Assembly: GCF_932274485.2 (NCBI RefSeq)
Contig: NC_065886.2
Location: forward strand, 41,713,501-41,777,500
DNA from: Patella vulgata
Taxonomy: Eukaryota > Mollusca > Gastropoda > Patellidae
Length of the DNA: 64,000 nucleotides
Direction: 5' to 3'
In this document: positions 39,201 through 51,200 of the stretch, in pieces
Layout: each line of letters starts with the position of its first letter
Numbering within the stretch: the stretch's first letter is position 1
Notes under the pieces: model-generated
Seen by the model: the letters and a program-made list of their open reading frames with translations, nothing else
What the model was told of the DNA's origin: nothing
The model's database searches: none
Program-made: the position numbers and the translations under genes

Positions 39201-42200
39201 CTTGCCATATATACCAACCTTACTCTATAAATACTTTCGTGAGAAAGTATCTTTAATTAATTAAGGAGTTATTTCCTCATTATCTGAAGACGTATACAAG
39301 ATATTTAATATTTTAAAAAAAACAAGATTTAATACATATTTTATAGATAAAATCATAAATTCATAGATAATAAAATACTAACCCTTCCAGCCAATCTAGC
39401 AAACATAGAATTTTGATCTTCTGCTGTTCCCATTTTCTCTCGTTCAACCTTAAAGTACAGAAACATACAATAATATATTACAGCTACCTATATACTACTG
39501 TACCAGATCTGGGAGCCATGGTGGATCAGTGAGCAAGATGTTGGTTCGCTAACCTGTGCGGAACGAGGACCTGGCAAGGGACAATGTACAGTCGAACGGA
39601 TGGGATGAAAAATTAAGGTCCTGTGTACATAAAAGATTCCTTGGCAGTTGGAATTTGATATATAAGAGTATTTTGTAGCGCCGCTGTCCGGGCAAAATTT
39701 TCCTCATAGGACACTGTATGGCGCATGCTCATCTTCATTAGCCCAGTCGAAGCAGAATAGTAGGACGTTAAATCCCATTTCATTTCCAATGTTTTTGTGA
39801 ACATCTATTAAAGTTACCTATACACTACTCTATCAGATCTAGATCTACTGTATCGTATACAATGTTTCTGTGAACATCTTTTAAAGCTACTGATTATTAT
39901 TTGAGGAATTTGAATCTAGTAAAAACTAATTATATTGTGAAAGTCTAAAAATGGTTGAATTGCTTTCAGTATTATGGGGATATAACGAATTGAAAACAAG
40001 TACATGGATAAAATCTTTTGATGTACATCCCTCCCCCCACTTTAAAATCTGCTTGAATCCAAACAGGAAGATTTATAAATGTTAATCAATCAATTTTAGG
40101 ATATTTTTTAGTGTGTATTACTTCAAGAAAAATTAGACACTGTCCGAAGAATTCAAATGTAGATTGAAGCACTGTAAAGGTTAATAAATATTAAAACATT
40201 TCCAAGACAGAGACGAATTAACGCGGTCAGTATGGATCTCAATGATACAGTAGGGGCAAGAAGGAACATAGTCCTCCAAAAATAATCCAGAAATTATTCT
40301 ATTGAATTATTTAAACACAGATGAAAATTTACAAGTTGTTAAGTTAACTTACCATTGTTTTAAGATCTAGTTTATCATCATCATCAAAATATCTTGTTCT
40401 ATTACCATCTTCATGTGTTGATATCTGTAATAATTTACAATAAAATTACATTCAATCACGCAAAACACAGACAAGCTATTTAATTAACTTTTCTCAAAAA
40501 CATCACTTTGGTCATTATAATTATATCGTTTCATTTTATTTTTCAGAGATTTGCTTTGCTTTATCTTGGTCTACGATAATTCTTGGTGGAACGTGCATTC
40601 AGTAATATGTAGGTTCTCATTTGTCAATTCCAGACCAGCCAACCAATCAAATGCCATGAAACAGAAATGCTTTGAAAGGACTTATCAAGTTAAACTGTAC
40701 TATTCTGTTGTCTTTAGAAGCCCCAAATGTTTTTTTTCTTAAACATGTTTTTAGTTTTAAATGTTAATTAAGTGACCAACCGAATGAACAGAATTGTGGC
40801 ACCTACAAGTGAAACAACCTTAAAAAAACCTCAGGAAATCAAAAAAAATAATTATGTATCAACTATCATATAACGTGAGGATCTGTTAGATAATGGACAT
40901 TATTATTGCACAAACAAATAGCTAAATGGAGAGAGCATTGTTGACTTTTTGCAACTCCTGACTGTATCAAAGAAATGGCTGATTTTGAACTGCATAGTTT
41001 CTTTCCATACTCAAATAGATTCCATGACTTAAAGATGCATTATGTAATGCTAGGTTCTCAATATCATGATTTGTGGTACGATTGAAATCATGATTTTAAT
41101 CATGGAATAATCATGGTGATCCTATCAGGTCTTATCATATATTGAGGTCATTCTTAGAAATCTTGTTGATCGTATCCAAAAGTATCCAAATGAACCAGAT
41201 TGTGAACTCAATAGGGACAACCCTATCTAGCACATCGCATGTCAATGGGAACCTAGCATAAGATTTGGATCAAGTTCTGATCGTTCTTGCAATAATAGTT
41301 GGAAGTTTCAGTCAAATTACTATATTCGGAGAGAAGGTGTGGCTGTTTAAGTTTTGTCAAGATAGTCTCGATTGTCAAGTACCATTACTACAATAATAAA
41401 CAATGTCTTGATTATCCATTTTAATGTTAAATTATTAATTTGCGAATGTGTTCTAATTCCTTCAATATTAGGGTAATTATGGGCTTGTCATGTGAATAAA
41501 TTTATAAATAATAATTAAGACCTGCATATAGGCAAATTTATCTCTTACATAATGCATCTTTAAAACATGAAATTATTTATTGCAAAATCTGAGAACTGTC
41601 AATGGCAGCCTCATCAGCTTATTTTTCGTAAATGATGTAAACTCGCAATTAAATTTGTTAAATATTTTGACCACACGCTGGACAGTTTGTAATAAATTAA
41701 TGCTAAAATTATTTCAAGTATTGATGCAGTTTAAGTTACTTTTTTCTGTCGTTTTCTTCCTTGCTTTGGTTCTCTTGCATGTTTAGCTTCTGATAAAGGC
41801 ATGACAAATCCAGTCTTGGTAGTCCTTGTCAACAAGACTTCTCCTTCCTCTTCTGGTTGACTGGAAGTTGGTGCAGGAGGGGCATTTTTCTTGGCCTCCC
41901 TTGCATTCTCAAGTTTAGTTTTCAGTTCGTTAGCTAATGTCTGAAATAGAAAAACAAGATATAAAAGGCAGAAGAGAAGACTGAATAACCGAGATGCTTG
42001 TTTCGATCCAAAAGAAGCTGTGGTGGCTCAATGAGTAAGATGCTGGCTAACTGATAAGGAGGTCAAGGGTTTGACCCCTGTTTTTGCCGAGAAAATTCCT
42101 CAGGATTTTTCAACTGAGTCTCCCCATAACAAAGGGACATTCAGAAGGGTTTGGAAAGCAAAATGTATCTAGTCATTTGGATGGGACAAACAACCTATAC

Positions 42201-45200
42201 CTATACATATAGGTACCCCTGTCTACTTCCTGGCATGCATGTAAAAGAACCATTGACACTACTGTCCAGGCCAAATTTCCTGTCTTCAAAAGCTCAGTTG
42301 TTGCAGAAAAGTAGGACGATTAAACCTCATTTCAAATCATTTAAAGATGCCTCTTCCCATGTACAAACTGGCTGATTTGATGTTATATTTGGACTAAAAA
42401 CATGTTCAAACTTATTAATCTATCAAAAATTTGCTTCAAATCCCCCTCCAAGCACTATTTTAGCGAGGAAATACAAAGATATAAAAAAAAATCTATTTTT
42501 AGAAGCCATATTTGTCCAATAACTTGATTGAGGGAGGGCCCATTTTCAGAATGCATTTGTCGTTACTTACTGTCCATTTACCATACATATTGTAGTCTAT
42601 GTAAATTCTTGGATTATCTTCTGCCAACTTATTTTTCCGCCGTTTAATTGCAGAACCTATTTTTCCCAAAACCACTAACAACCGCTCCCTAAGTCAAGCT
42701 GGCAGACCGGGCTGACAGTTAGTGATACCCTGACATTTTGCCCAGTGCTTGTCCCGTGGGTGTTTTTCAGGGAATCCATATTTATCTAGTAAGATTGGGT
42801 GTCTCTTCTTTGCACATTTACCAAATTTGCCATACTTTTATTAGAAATAACTACCCTATAAAAACTTTCGTGGGAATGTATCTTTAATAGGATCAAAAAT
42901 AATAAATTAAATCAAATAGGTAAAGTTGTAAAGAAAATATCTACATGACAGAGTATATACCATATTACAACCGAAACTGTCCCATTTTTTCCCCAGGTGA
43001 TTTTATAAAATAGTTTTACAAATAATACCTCATCACCCATTATTTCTGCTTTTAATATTTTAGCTGCAAGACCATTCATTTCTGCTTCTGTCAAGATAAC
43101 TGGTGCTATTACTGGAGGAGGTGCTTCTTCAGCTTCACTCTCCGATTCACTACTACTAGAGCTACTATCACTTGATGCTGAAACATTTAAATACATCTAT
43201 TATTATTTATCATCTAATAACGAATTCTACAGTTGATAGATTTATCGCTTGTGTGATAACTTTCATATTCTACTGAGCGATATCTCCTATCACATTACAG
43301 AAAATAAAATCTATACGTTACACCCCATTTCTCTCCCTCTCTCTCACTTTATTTGTGTTCTGAGCCTGGAGGTGCCAGAGAAAGCCTACACAATTGGTCC
43401 AGCAATGAGCTTTATATCCAGCTGAGAAATCTCTAAGTAAATTCAACACAAAATATGGACTTTTTCTTTATACATTTGTTCACAAGGCAATTGTTGATGG
43501 ACTGACAGATGGACCGATGGACAGGGTGACAACATAATATGCCCACAATGAAATATGAGGGTATAAATATAAACTGGCTGGCAAAATGCTTTAAAGGTAT
43601 CCTGAATGGTGATGGTCCGATATGGCACCTATCAGTTTTACCAATATCAGATACAGATACAATTACTGATAGTGGTGGATATAATACTATTACACATTAA
43701 AATGCCTCGAATGGCATGATAATCTATGTAGATGTACATGTACGTCATTGTTAGTCGGGAAATGCATGTTACTATTTTACCTTGAGAATCAAACACGAAC
43801 ACTGTGTTTTTGAAGTAATAAAATTGGGTCATGCTTCCTACGCAATCACAAATACAGTCCATCTATTATGAACTTAATTATTTGCTTATCATCTATACTA
43901 ATATTTGTGACTGTCGTTTGTCTGTTTGTCTGTCTGTCTGTCTGTTCGGGGTTGGCGGCTACACTAGGTCTGCCCCGAGTCTGAAATTTGGGGTATAGAG
44001 TAGCTCAGCTCGGACCAGGGGGTAACATAGGCCAGGTGGCGTTAGTCTACCACTTCCGGTTTCGGAGTTATGACCCCCCGAGCGAAGCCGGGTATCCTGC
44101 TAGTTAATGAATAAAGTCGAGATTATCATATTTTAAGTGTTGATTACGATATAATTCCCTAGAGTGATCGGCACCTGTATGTCAATAATAGATGTCGGAA
44201 TGGTTCATGAATGAACGAAACATCAAAGCGATAGCTTCCTGACCTGTCAACAGTAGCAATGACGTGACATTCTCATGCCATATCTAGAACTATAGTTAAA
44301 AATAAAACCATCTAATGGAAACTTATTTGTTGGTAGTATGATCTATATTATAAGTTATTATTTATTGATATAAATTATGTCTAAATTTTTAAAGTAGCCT
44401 AGCATAACAATACAAATCACTAAATTATTTCTAAATTTTTATCGGCATCTACTCTGGAAGCCACAATGTCTGACAGTAATCATGTGACATCAAAGGAATA
44501 TACCCCCTTTCATCTTTCATTCCAATCAGGCATAAACCATGTGATATTTTCCTGCCTTTTCCAAAACTTCTACTCATTATAATAGTGTCCAGACAATACC
44601 AGCAGTGAACTAAATAAAACGCAGGGGAAAAAAATGCATGCCAGAAGTAGTAAGATTTGGAACTATTTCACAATTTAAGCGACATAACAGCACAAGACGC
44701 TTCATATATATACCAGCTCTGTATGCAATGAAAAGCCATTGTTGACATCTTCTTTGGTTTTATTATCGAGAATCGTGATAGACAAATAACTATTGTGAGG
44801 ACCATCGTTTATTTCATATAGTTAATAAATTTGTTAATAATTATCAGAAACAATTTAAATACAAAATTCAATAGCCTAATTAGGTATTGTTCTAGTTTGT
44901 GATCAGCACACATTGAAAACAGATCGAAGAGGTGTCTCCGCGATGTACATGTACTGACCGTGTTCTCCAATTCTATGATTTTGCAATTGGTTTATTCCCT
45001 ATTCCAATCAAAAGGTTTATTGGATGCACTGTTGTACGTTAATGTCTGTCTGCACATGCGCAGAAATGGCATTCTCAAAAATGGGATTGAGAGAACCGAA
45101 CTCTCAAACAGTGTGTGAATAAGGATTTAAAAAATAACGGAGACTGGTAAGGATTTTGTACTGTTTATTCTGTCCTTTTTACAACCCCGATGAGAGTCTT

Positions 45201-48200
45201 GTATTACCGGTACGTCTAAATAGCAACGCACACAGCAACCAAAATCAAACTTTTATTTCGGTTGCCGTGCGCGTGGTTATTTATATAACAGAGACCGGTA
45301 AGGATTTTTTATTGTTTATTCTTTCCTTTTTACATCCCCTACGAGAGTCTTATATTACCGGTACATGTACATCTAAATAGCAACGCGCATGTGTGCATGG
45401 CTATTTACATGTAGATGCACCATGTGTCAAGCAAAATAATGATTTGTTCACAACTCGGATAATATTTTAAAGGTAATTATCGAGTTGTTTTGAACAGATA
45501 TCGGCAACTCAAGTATCGGCAAAATGGCCGTGTATCAGTCGATACCGATTTCTCCCGATAGGCCAGTTATAGGCCAATTACCGATTTGTTCAAACAGATT
45601 ATCGGACCATCACTAATCCTAAACTATATTCAAGATATCGGATACTTACAACTTGAAGAACTGGTTTTATGTCTTTTTCTACTTTGATTTGAACTAGAAG
45701 ATTTTCTACTTGGTGATTCAGATCTTCTTTTCCTCTCATCTTTATCAGGTGATGTCTTTTTAGTTTCTTCAGATTTCTTTTTCCATCTTGGTACTTCTCT
45801 TTCAGAACGACTTGATCGATAGTCATCCCTATGACTTAGGTCTCGATCTGAATACCTATCCTTATCCGATCTACGCGGAGATCGTGATCTTTGTGACGAA
45901 TGTCTGCCAGGGGAAGATTGTCTATAATCAGATGGCGATGACGGTCTCTGAAACCGATCCAATTTTCTATCACTATTTTCACTTGGTGATGACGGACGCT
46001 GAAATCGACGTCTATTGTCATCACTATGGTCTTTATCACTACTTCTATGTCTTTCATTACTTCTGCCTCTATTTTCACTTGGTGATGACGGACGCTGAAA
46101 TCGACGTCTATTGTCATCACTAGGGTCCTTATCACTACTTCTATGTCTTTCATTACTTCTGCCTCTATTTTCACTTGGTGATGATGGACGTTGAAACCGG
46201 CGTCTATCCCGATCATTATCTCTACTATTACCCTGTGAACTATTTTTGTCCCTGTCTCTAAACCGGTCACTTTCTCTAGCACTACTTTTTGCAGTATCCC
46301 TAAGCCTATCACTATCTGGGGATGATGGCCTTTGAAATCTACGTCTGTCTGTATCTCTGCCTCTATCTGAATTGCAACCATATTTGTCTTCACCGGAGGA
46401 GGAGGGTCTATGAAAGACTTTTCTATCTCTTTCAGAAGATGATTTTTGGGATGATTTTTCAGCATCCGCTATCATTCGTTCAATTTTCTTCAATGACTAG
46501 ATAAAAAATAAATAGAAATCAATAATCCAGTTCTAGACACTTTAATCCCGTTTATTTCTTGTGTTAGGGTAACTGTGAATGCTAAGTGAGTAAGTACTGG
46601 CGCCCTAACCAACAGTTCCCCAGTTTGATCCAGGTGTTGGAGGAAAAAAGTTCCTCAGGATTTCTCGAAGTGGTTTCCCCTTGTTAAGGGGGGAGCCACT
46701 GGGGCTAAGTGAGTAAGATACTGGCTCACTATCCTGGAGGTTGCAGGTTCTATTCTGGTGTTGGCTGGGAATGTTTATCAGGAATTTCCAGCGTGGTTTC
46801 CCCTTGTCAGAGGTGTGGGATGAAGGGCCTGACAAGGACTGCTGTCTAGTCGTTCGTATGGGATGGAAAACCGAGGTACAGTGTACAAATTGGTGTGCAC
46901 ATAAAAGATCAATTGACAGTTGGAATTCAATATAAGAGTAGGCTTAAGCGCCGCTGTTAGGGAAAAAAATTCCCCCATAGCACACTGTATGGTGTATGCC
47001 CGTCTTCGTTAGCCCAGTCGGAGCACTTGGACGTTAAACCCCATTTCATTATCACCCTTGTTAAGACCTGAAGAGGAACAGACTCCAGACGTTCATATTT
47101 GTTGACAATCAGACGTCCTATGCACACATTAACATGCTAGTACAAGAACCCATGACATTTGGAATTCAAAGCAAACACTAACCTTCTATCATTCCCAAAT
47201 TCTTAAATAACTTTTTATTTTTTTCTCATGTAGGTTTCAAATTTTTCTGACCCATAAATTGTTTGTCATAATAGTATGTTTGCAAAATACTCACTCCCCA
47301 TTTTTCAGAAACTAATTCCTCAAAACTTCTACCCTCTTCTCGAGCTTGTTCTTTACAACGTGCATAAGACTTCTTCAACCACTCGGCTCCACCATCACCT
47401 ATTTTTGGCACTGATTTTTCTTTCTCCTGTTTTTCACTGGGTAACCCAGCACCTCCATCTTTCCAGTAAGGATTTAATTCTCGAGCATGTTGGCCCATCT
47501 GAAATGGAATTCTTAATAATGTGGAAGAGAATGGAATTTTGACAAGGCAGTGGTATCTAATATTTTTTGTTTATTGGTCGCTTCAAACTTTGATTTAAAC
47601 AAGGAAAATAAAGATTAAAGATGTTCCCTTTGGGTTAATTAGGTCATGTTATTATGTAATCTGAAAACTTTTTCTCAACTATGATAGTCTTATAATGTAG
47701 AAAAATAATATAATAGATTAGTAAGTACATAATAAATTAAATATGAAAAAAATACTATAATTTCGGTTGAGGTGTACAGCTCTACACACCAAAATTGCAA
47801 GTTTCAAAGAATAATTTCTGTGTGTTTACAAGAAATCTGAACAGATTGGCTGAACAAATGACAATATACAATATGGACGTGTAATAAAATTGTTCAGAAC
47901 AGATAAATTCTTACACATTCAAATGAGAGTTGTCTTCCTTTGATTTTCTTTTTTATAAAAAAAACACCAGGTAGTTTCTTACTTGTTCTATAACGCTTTC
48001 TTTTTTCTCTTCCTTTTCTTTCTCAGCAGTTTGTTTATCTCGTATGTCTTGTCTCGATGTTAATGGTAAAAAATCTAATGGTGCTTCCATCCAACTATCT
48101 CTCTAGAAAGGAATGTATAAAATAATACATAACAAATCAAGTCTGGGTTGTAAAATTTAAATAATTTTTTATATAAATATAGGTAATTCATCTCATCTAC

Positions 48201-51200
48201 AGGACAAAGAGAGACACAAACTAGGTCATTTTGGGACTAACATATGGTTCAATTCTATTTCAAGAATTCTTTTGCTTGTAGGAGTTTTTAGCTGTATGAG
48301 GAAACCTGAGGCACAAGGTTGAACAGACAACCCTACTCCTTGTCACGTACAATCAGGGAATCGAAAACATGCCACCTGATTCAATGACAGACCATATGAT
48401 CTAACAAAAAGCGTGTTAAAGCAACTTGTCTGTATTGGTATTAAGGACTGTATATTGTTGGGAAGTGGTTCTGGGGTTATAATAACTATTTGGAATACAA
48501 TTGTCTGACAGAAAATAGTGATGATAGTGAGCTACATTGTAGTGAAAATATCAGAATAAGTAAAGAAAACAAAGTTGTAATCTAATATTTATTATCATTA
48601 GATTACACAGGCCTGAACCTTGATTTACACTGCCCAACAGGTCTAGTGCCACTAAAACTTAGAAAATTGGTTGCCCGAATTTTTTTTCATTGCTGTAGAA
48701 TTGCAAAATGCGGGACATATAGCTATAGCAGAAAGAACACACCACAGCAAAGATTCATAAATACTGAGAAACAGTTACCAAAGACGGAGACAAAATTTTA
48801 TGCATTGTCTATATCAAATGATATGGTTGCTTAGACAATATTCTTTGGTGGGGGGGGGGGGGGGTATCAGTACCTTTAACATAGTTGGTCCTTTAATAAC
48901 TGGCTGTTTGGTATCTGTAGGTGTAACTGATGTTGGTACTTTACATTCCACCCATTCTTCTTCTTCTACCTTCAATACAAATAAATAACTTTTTTTCTCT
49001 CAAATCTTCACATTTTTAATCTCAAATTGGGGCTTCAAGATGATACATTTAATGATACATCTACATGTAATTGACAATTGACTTTTAAGAGAATTGGATC
49101 AATTGCTCCAATATGGGGCCTTGTGCTAGAGTAATTTTGGCAAGTCAAATAAAACTACTTTTACAAACAAGAGAAAATATATGTATAAAATAAAATTTAG
49201 TCATTTCGGACAAATTTTAATAAATTACTTGACTAAAACAGACCTTTGGTTGTTAACTTGGGGGCCCACCGAAAACATTCCTAGTAGGGCTCACAGCTTC
49301 AAAGGCCAGTCCTTGATTGCCAACCACTGTTTAGTCAAAATCTACTTTCGTAGTTCGTTCCAAGCTTTGACAAATAACTACAGTGTGCAAACAAGTACAT
49401 GTACATTTTATTAATAATGTGATTACGCCATTTTCAGATTTATACATGTATGTTAATCTGGTTAAAACACAGATCCTATTTCGTTTCATTTTTTATAGTT
49501 CAAAATTTCATTTAACTTGTCTTTACTACACTAGGATCGGGTAGAGTTGTTATCATTGACGTGTTCTGGATGATGTGAGGGATTAGCCAATGAAACGGTC
49601 TGATACGGCGAGCTTTTGGCATGAGGTGCAAGGAACTGTGGGAAATCCACTAGAAACATTAATGCTGATTGATTAATCAAATGTCTGACGTCATAGGGGC
49701 GAATCCCGCTCGTATGACCTCTGATGCTACCTCCCAAAACAACTGGTCAGATCTTCATGTAGTGTAGGCCATCGAATGTATAAAAAAACTAAACGAAATA
49801 TAGATCTGGGCCCTTATTCACGAAAACTTAAACTAAGTTACAACCAAAATTTTAAGAAATACTGCAACTTCATTGGATATATGCAAATTGATTTTACTGG
49901 TCAACCAATCGAATTGCAGTATTTCTTAAAATTTCGATTGTATCTTAGTTTAAGTTTTCGTGAATAAGGGCCCTGTACTTTAATCAGATTGGCATGTATG
50001 TCAAATGGGAAACAAGAAATTTCTTACGGTCCCAAGTAGTGAATTTGACTTTTCACATCAATACTTTCTAGTACATAATTTCGATTTGAACTGTGAAAAA
50101 AACACATTTTTCTAAAATTATTAAGTAACATATTTTAAAGGAAGAGTGTAATTATGGCTTTTTATCATTCACAATTTTAGCACAGTAATTGTAATATGCT
50201 CACAGAATCATCTGAAGACGATCCTTTAGTTTTCTTTTTCTTCTTTTTTTTCTTCTTCTCCTTTTTAGCTTTCTTTTTCTTCACTTCCATTGTCTATTAT
50301 TAAACAAAAAAAGAAAATAAAACAATAACAGAACGATAACAGTTTGTTAAGAATTATTTTTTTACAAATAATTTTTGAAAAATTGAGGTGTCAATGATGA
50401 TCTGGACCCAAATATAACATTCAATTTCATCAGCTACAACCTCTCAAGCACTTCCCAAACTCCACTGGGACAGGAAGCTTGCCCCCATGCATCACTCCAA
50501 CCAACAAAAAGCTCAATTAACATGTTTCATAGAAACACAATAATAAGCAATCTGATTAAAACACAGATCCTATTTCGTTTCGTTTTTATAATTCAAAATT
50601 TCGTTTTACTTGTCTTTACTACACTAGGATCTGGAAGAGTTGTTATCATTGACGTGTTCTGAATGGTGTGAGGAATTAGCCAATGAAACGGTGTGTTACG
50701 GCGAGCTATAGGCGTGTTTTGCACGGAACTGTGGTTAATCCACTAGTAACATCAATGCTGATTGGTTAATCAAATGCCTGACGTCATATGGTCAAAAGCC
50801 GCTCGTATGACCTCTAACGTGACGTATTGCTACAACCGGTCAGATCTTCATGTAGTGTTGGCCATCGAAAGTATAAAAAAAATGAAACAAAATATAGATC
50901 TGTATTTTAATCAGATTGAATAATAAGTGAATATTTTTAGATTGTTCTGTAGAGGGCAGCCCGGGCCCCCGCAAAGATCCACCAGTGCATGTACCATACA
51001 GATTACTCTACCTACTGTAGATTCCTTTGTGATTCTTGAATCAACTGACGGCAGCATCCATTTATCTTCTCCTCTAAGTTTAGCTTGTTCTTTCCTTCTC
51101 TCTTCTTTTTCATATTTCCTCTTAGCCTGAAAGACAAGTTCAATAAAACAGTCAAATCAAAATATTATACCAAACAATTGGTGCTTTAGCTTAAAGGGAC

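Larger units (their letters stand above)
43607..45615. mobile_element. hAT-like non-autonomous element, 2.0 kb, in intron 7
   Basis: The termini TGGTGATGGTCCGATA and (reverse complement) TAGTGATGGTCCGATA are inverted repeats. They are flanked by ATCCTGAA (43599-43606) and ATCCTAAA (45616-45623), an 8-bp duplication with one mismatch, as for hAT elements. Subterminal ATCAGATACAGATACA and ATCGGCA...ACCGAT motifs also fit. No transposase frame was found. It fills most of intron 7, starting 27 nt after the exon 7 donor. Confidence 0.7.

Noticed and set aside
42499-42681. 60-codon minus frame ([20 protein letters not shown]...) as a CWF19L2 exon
   Set aside because: Exons 8 and 9 join directly in phase 0 and match the family without it; part of the region is repeat family C.
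45788-46123. 111-codon plus-strand frame and a 209-codon minus frame across exon 7
   Set aside because: Both are out-of-frame shadows of the RS-coding exon of CWF19L2; the exon frame joins correctly to its neighbours.
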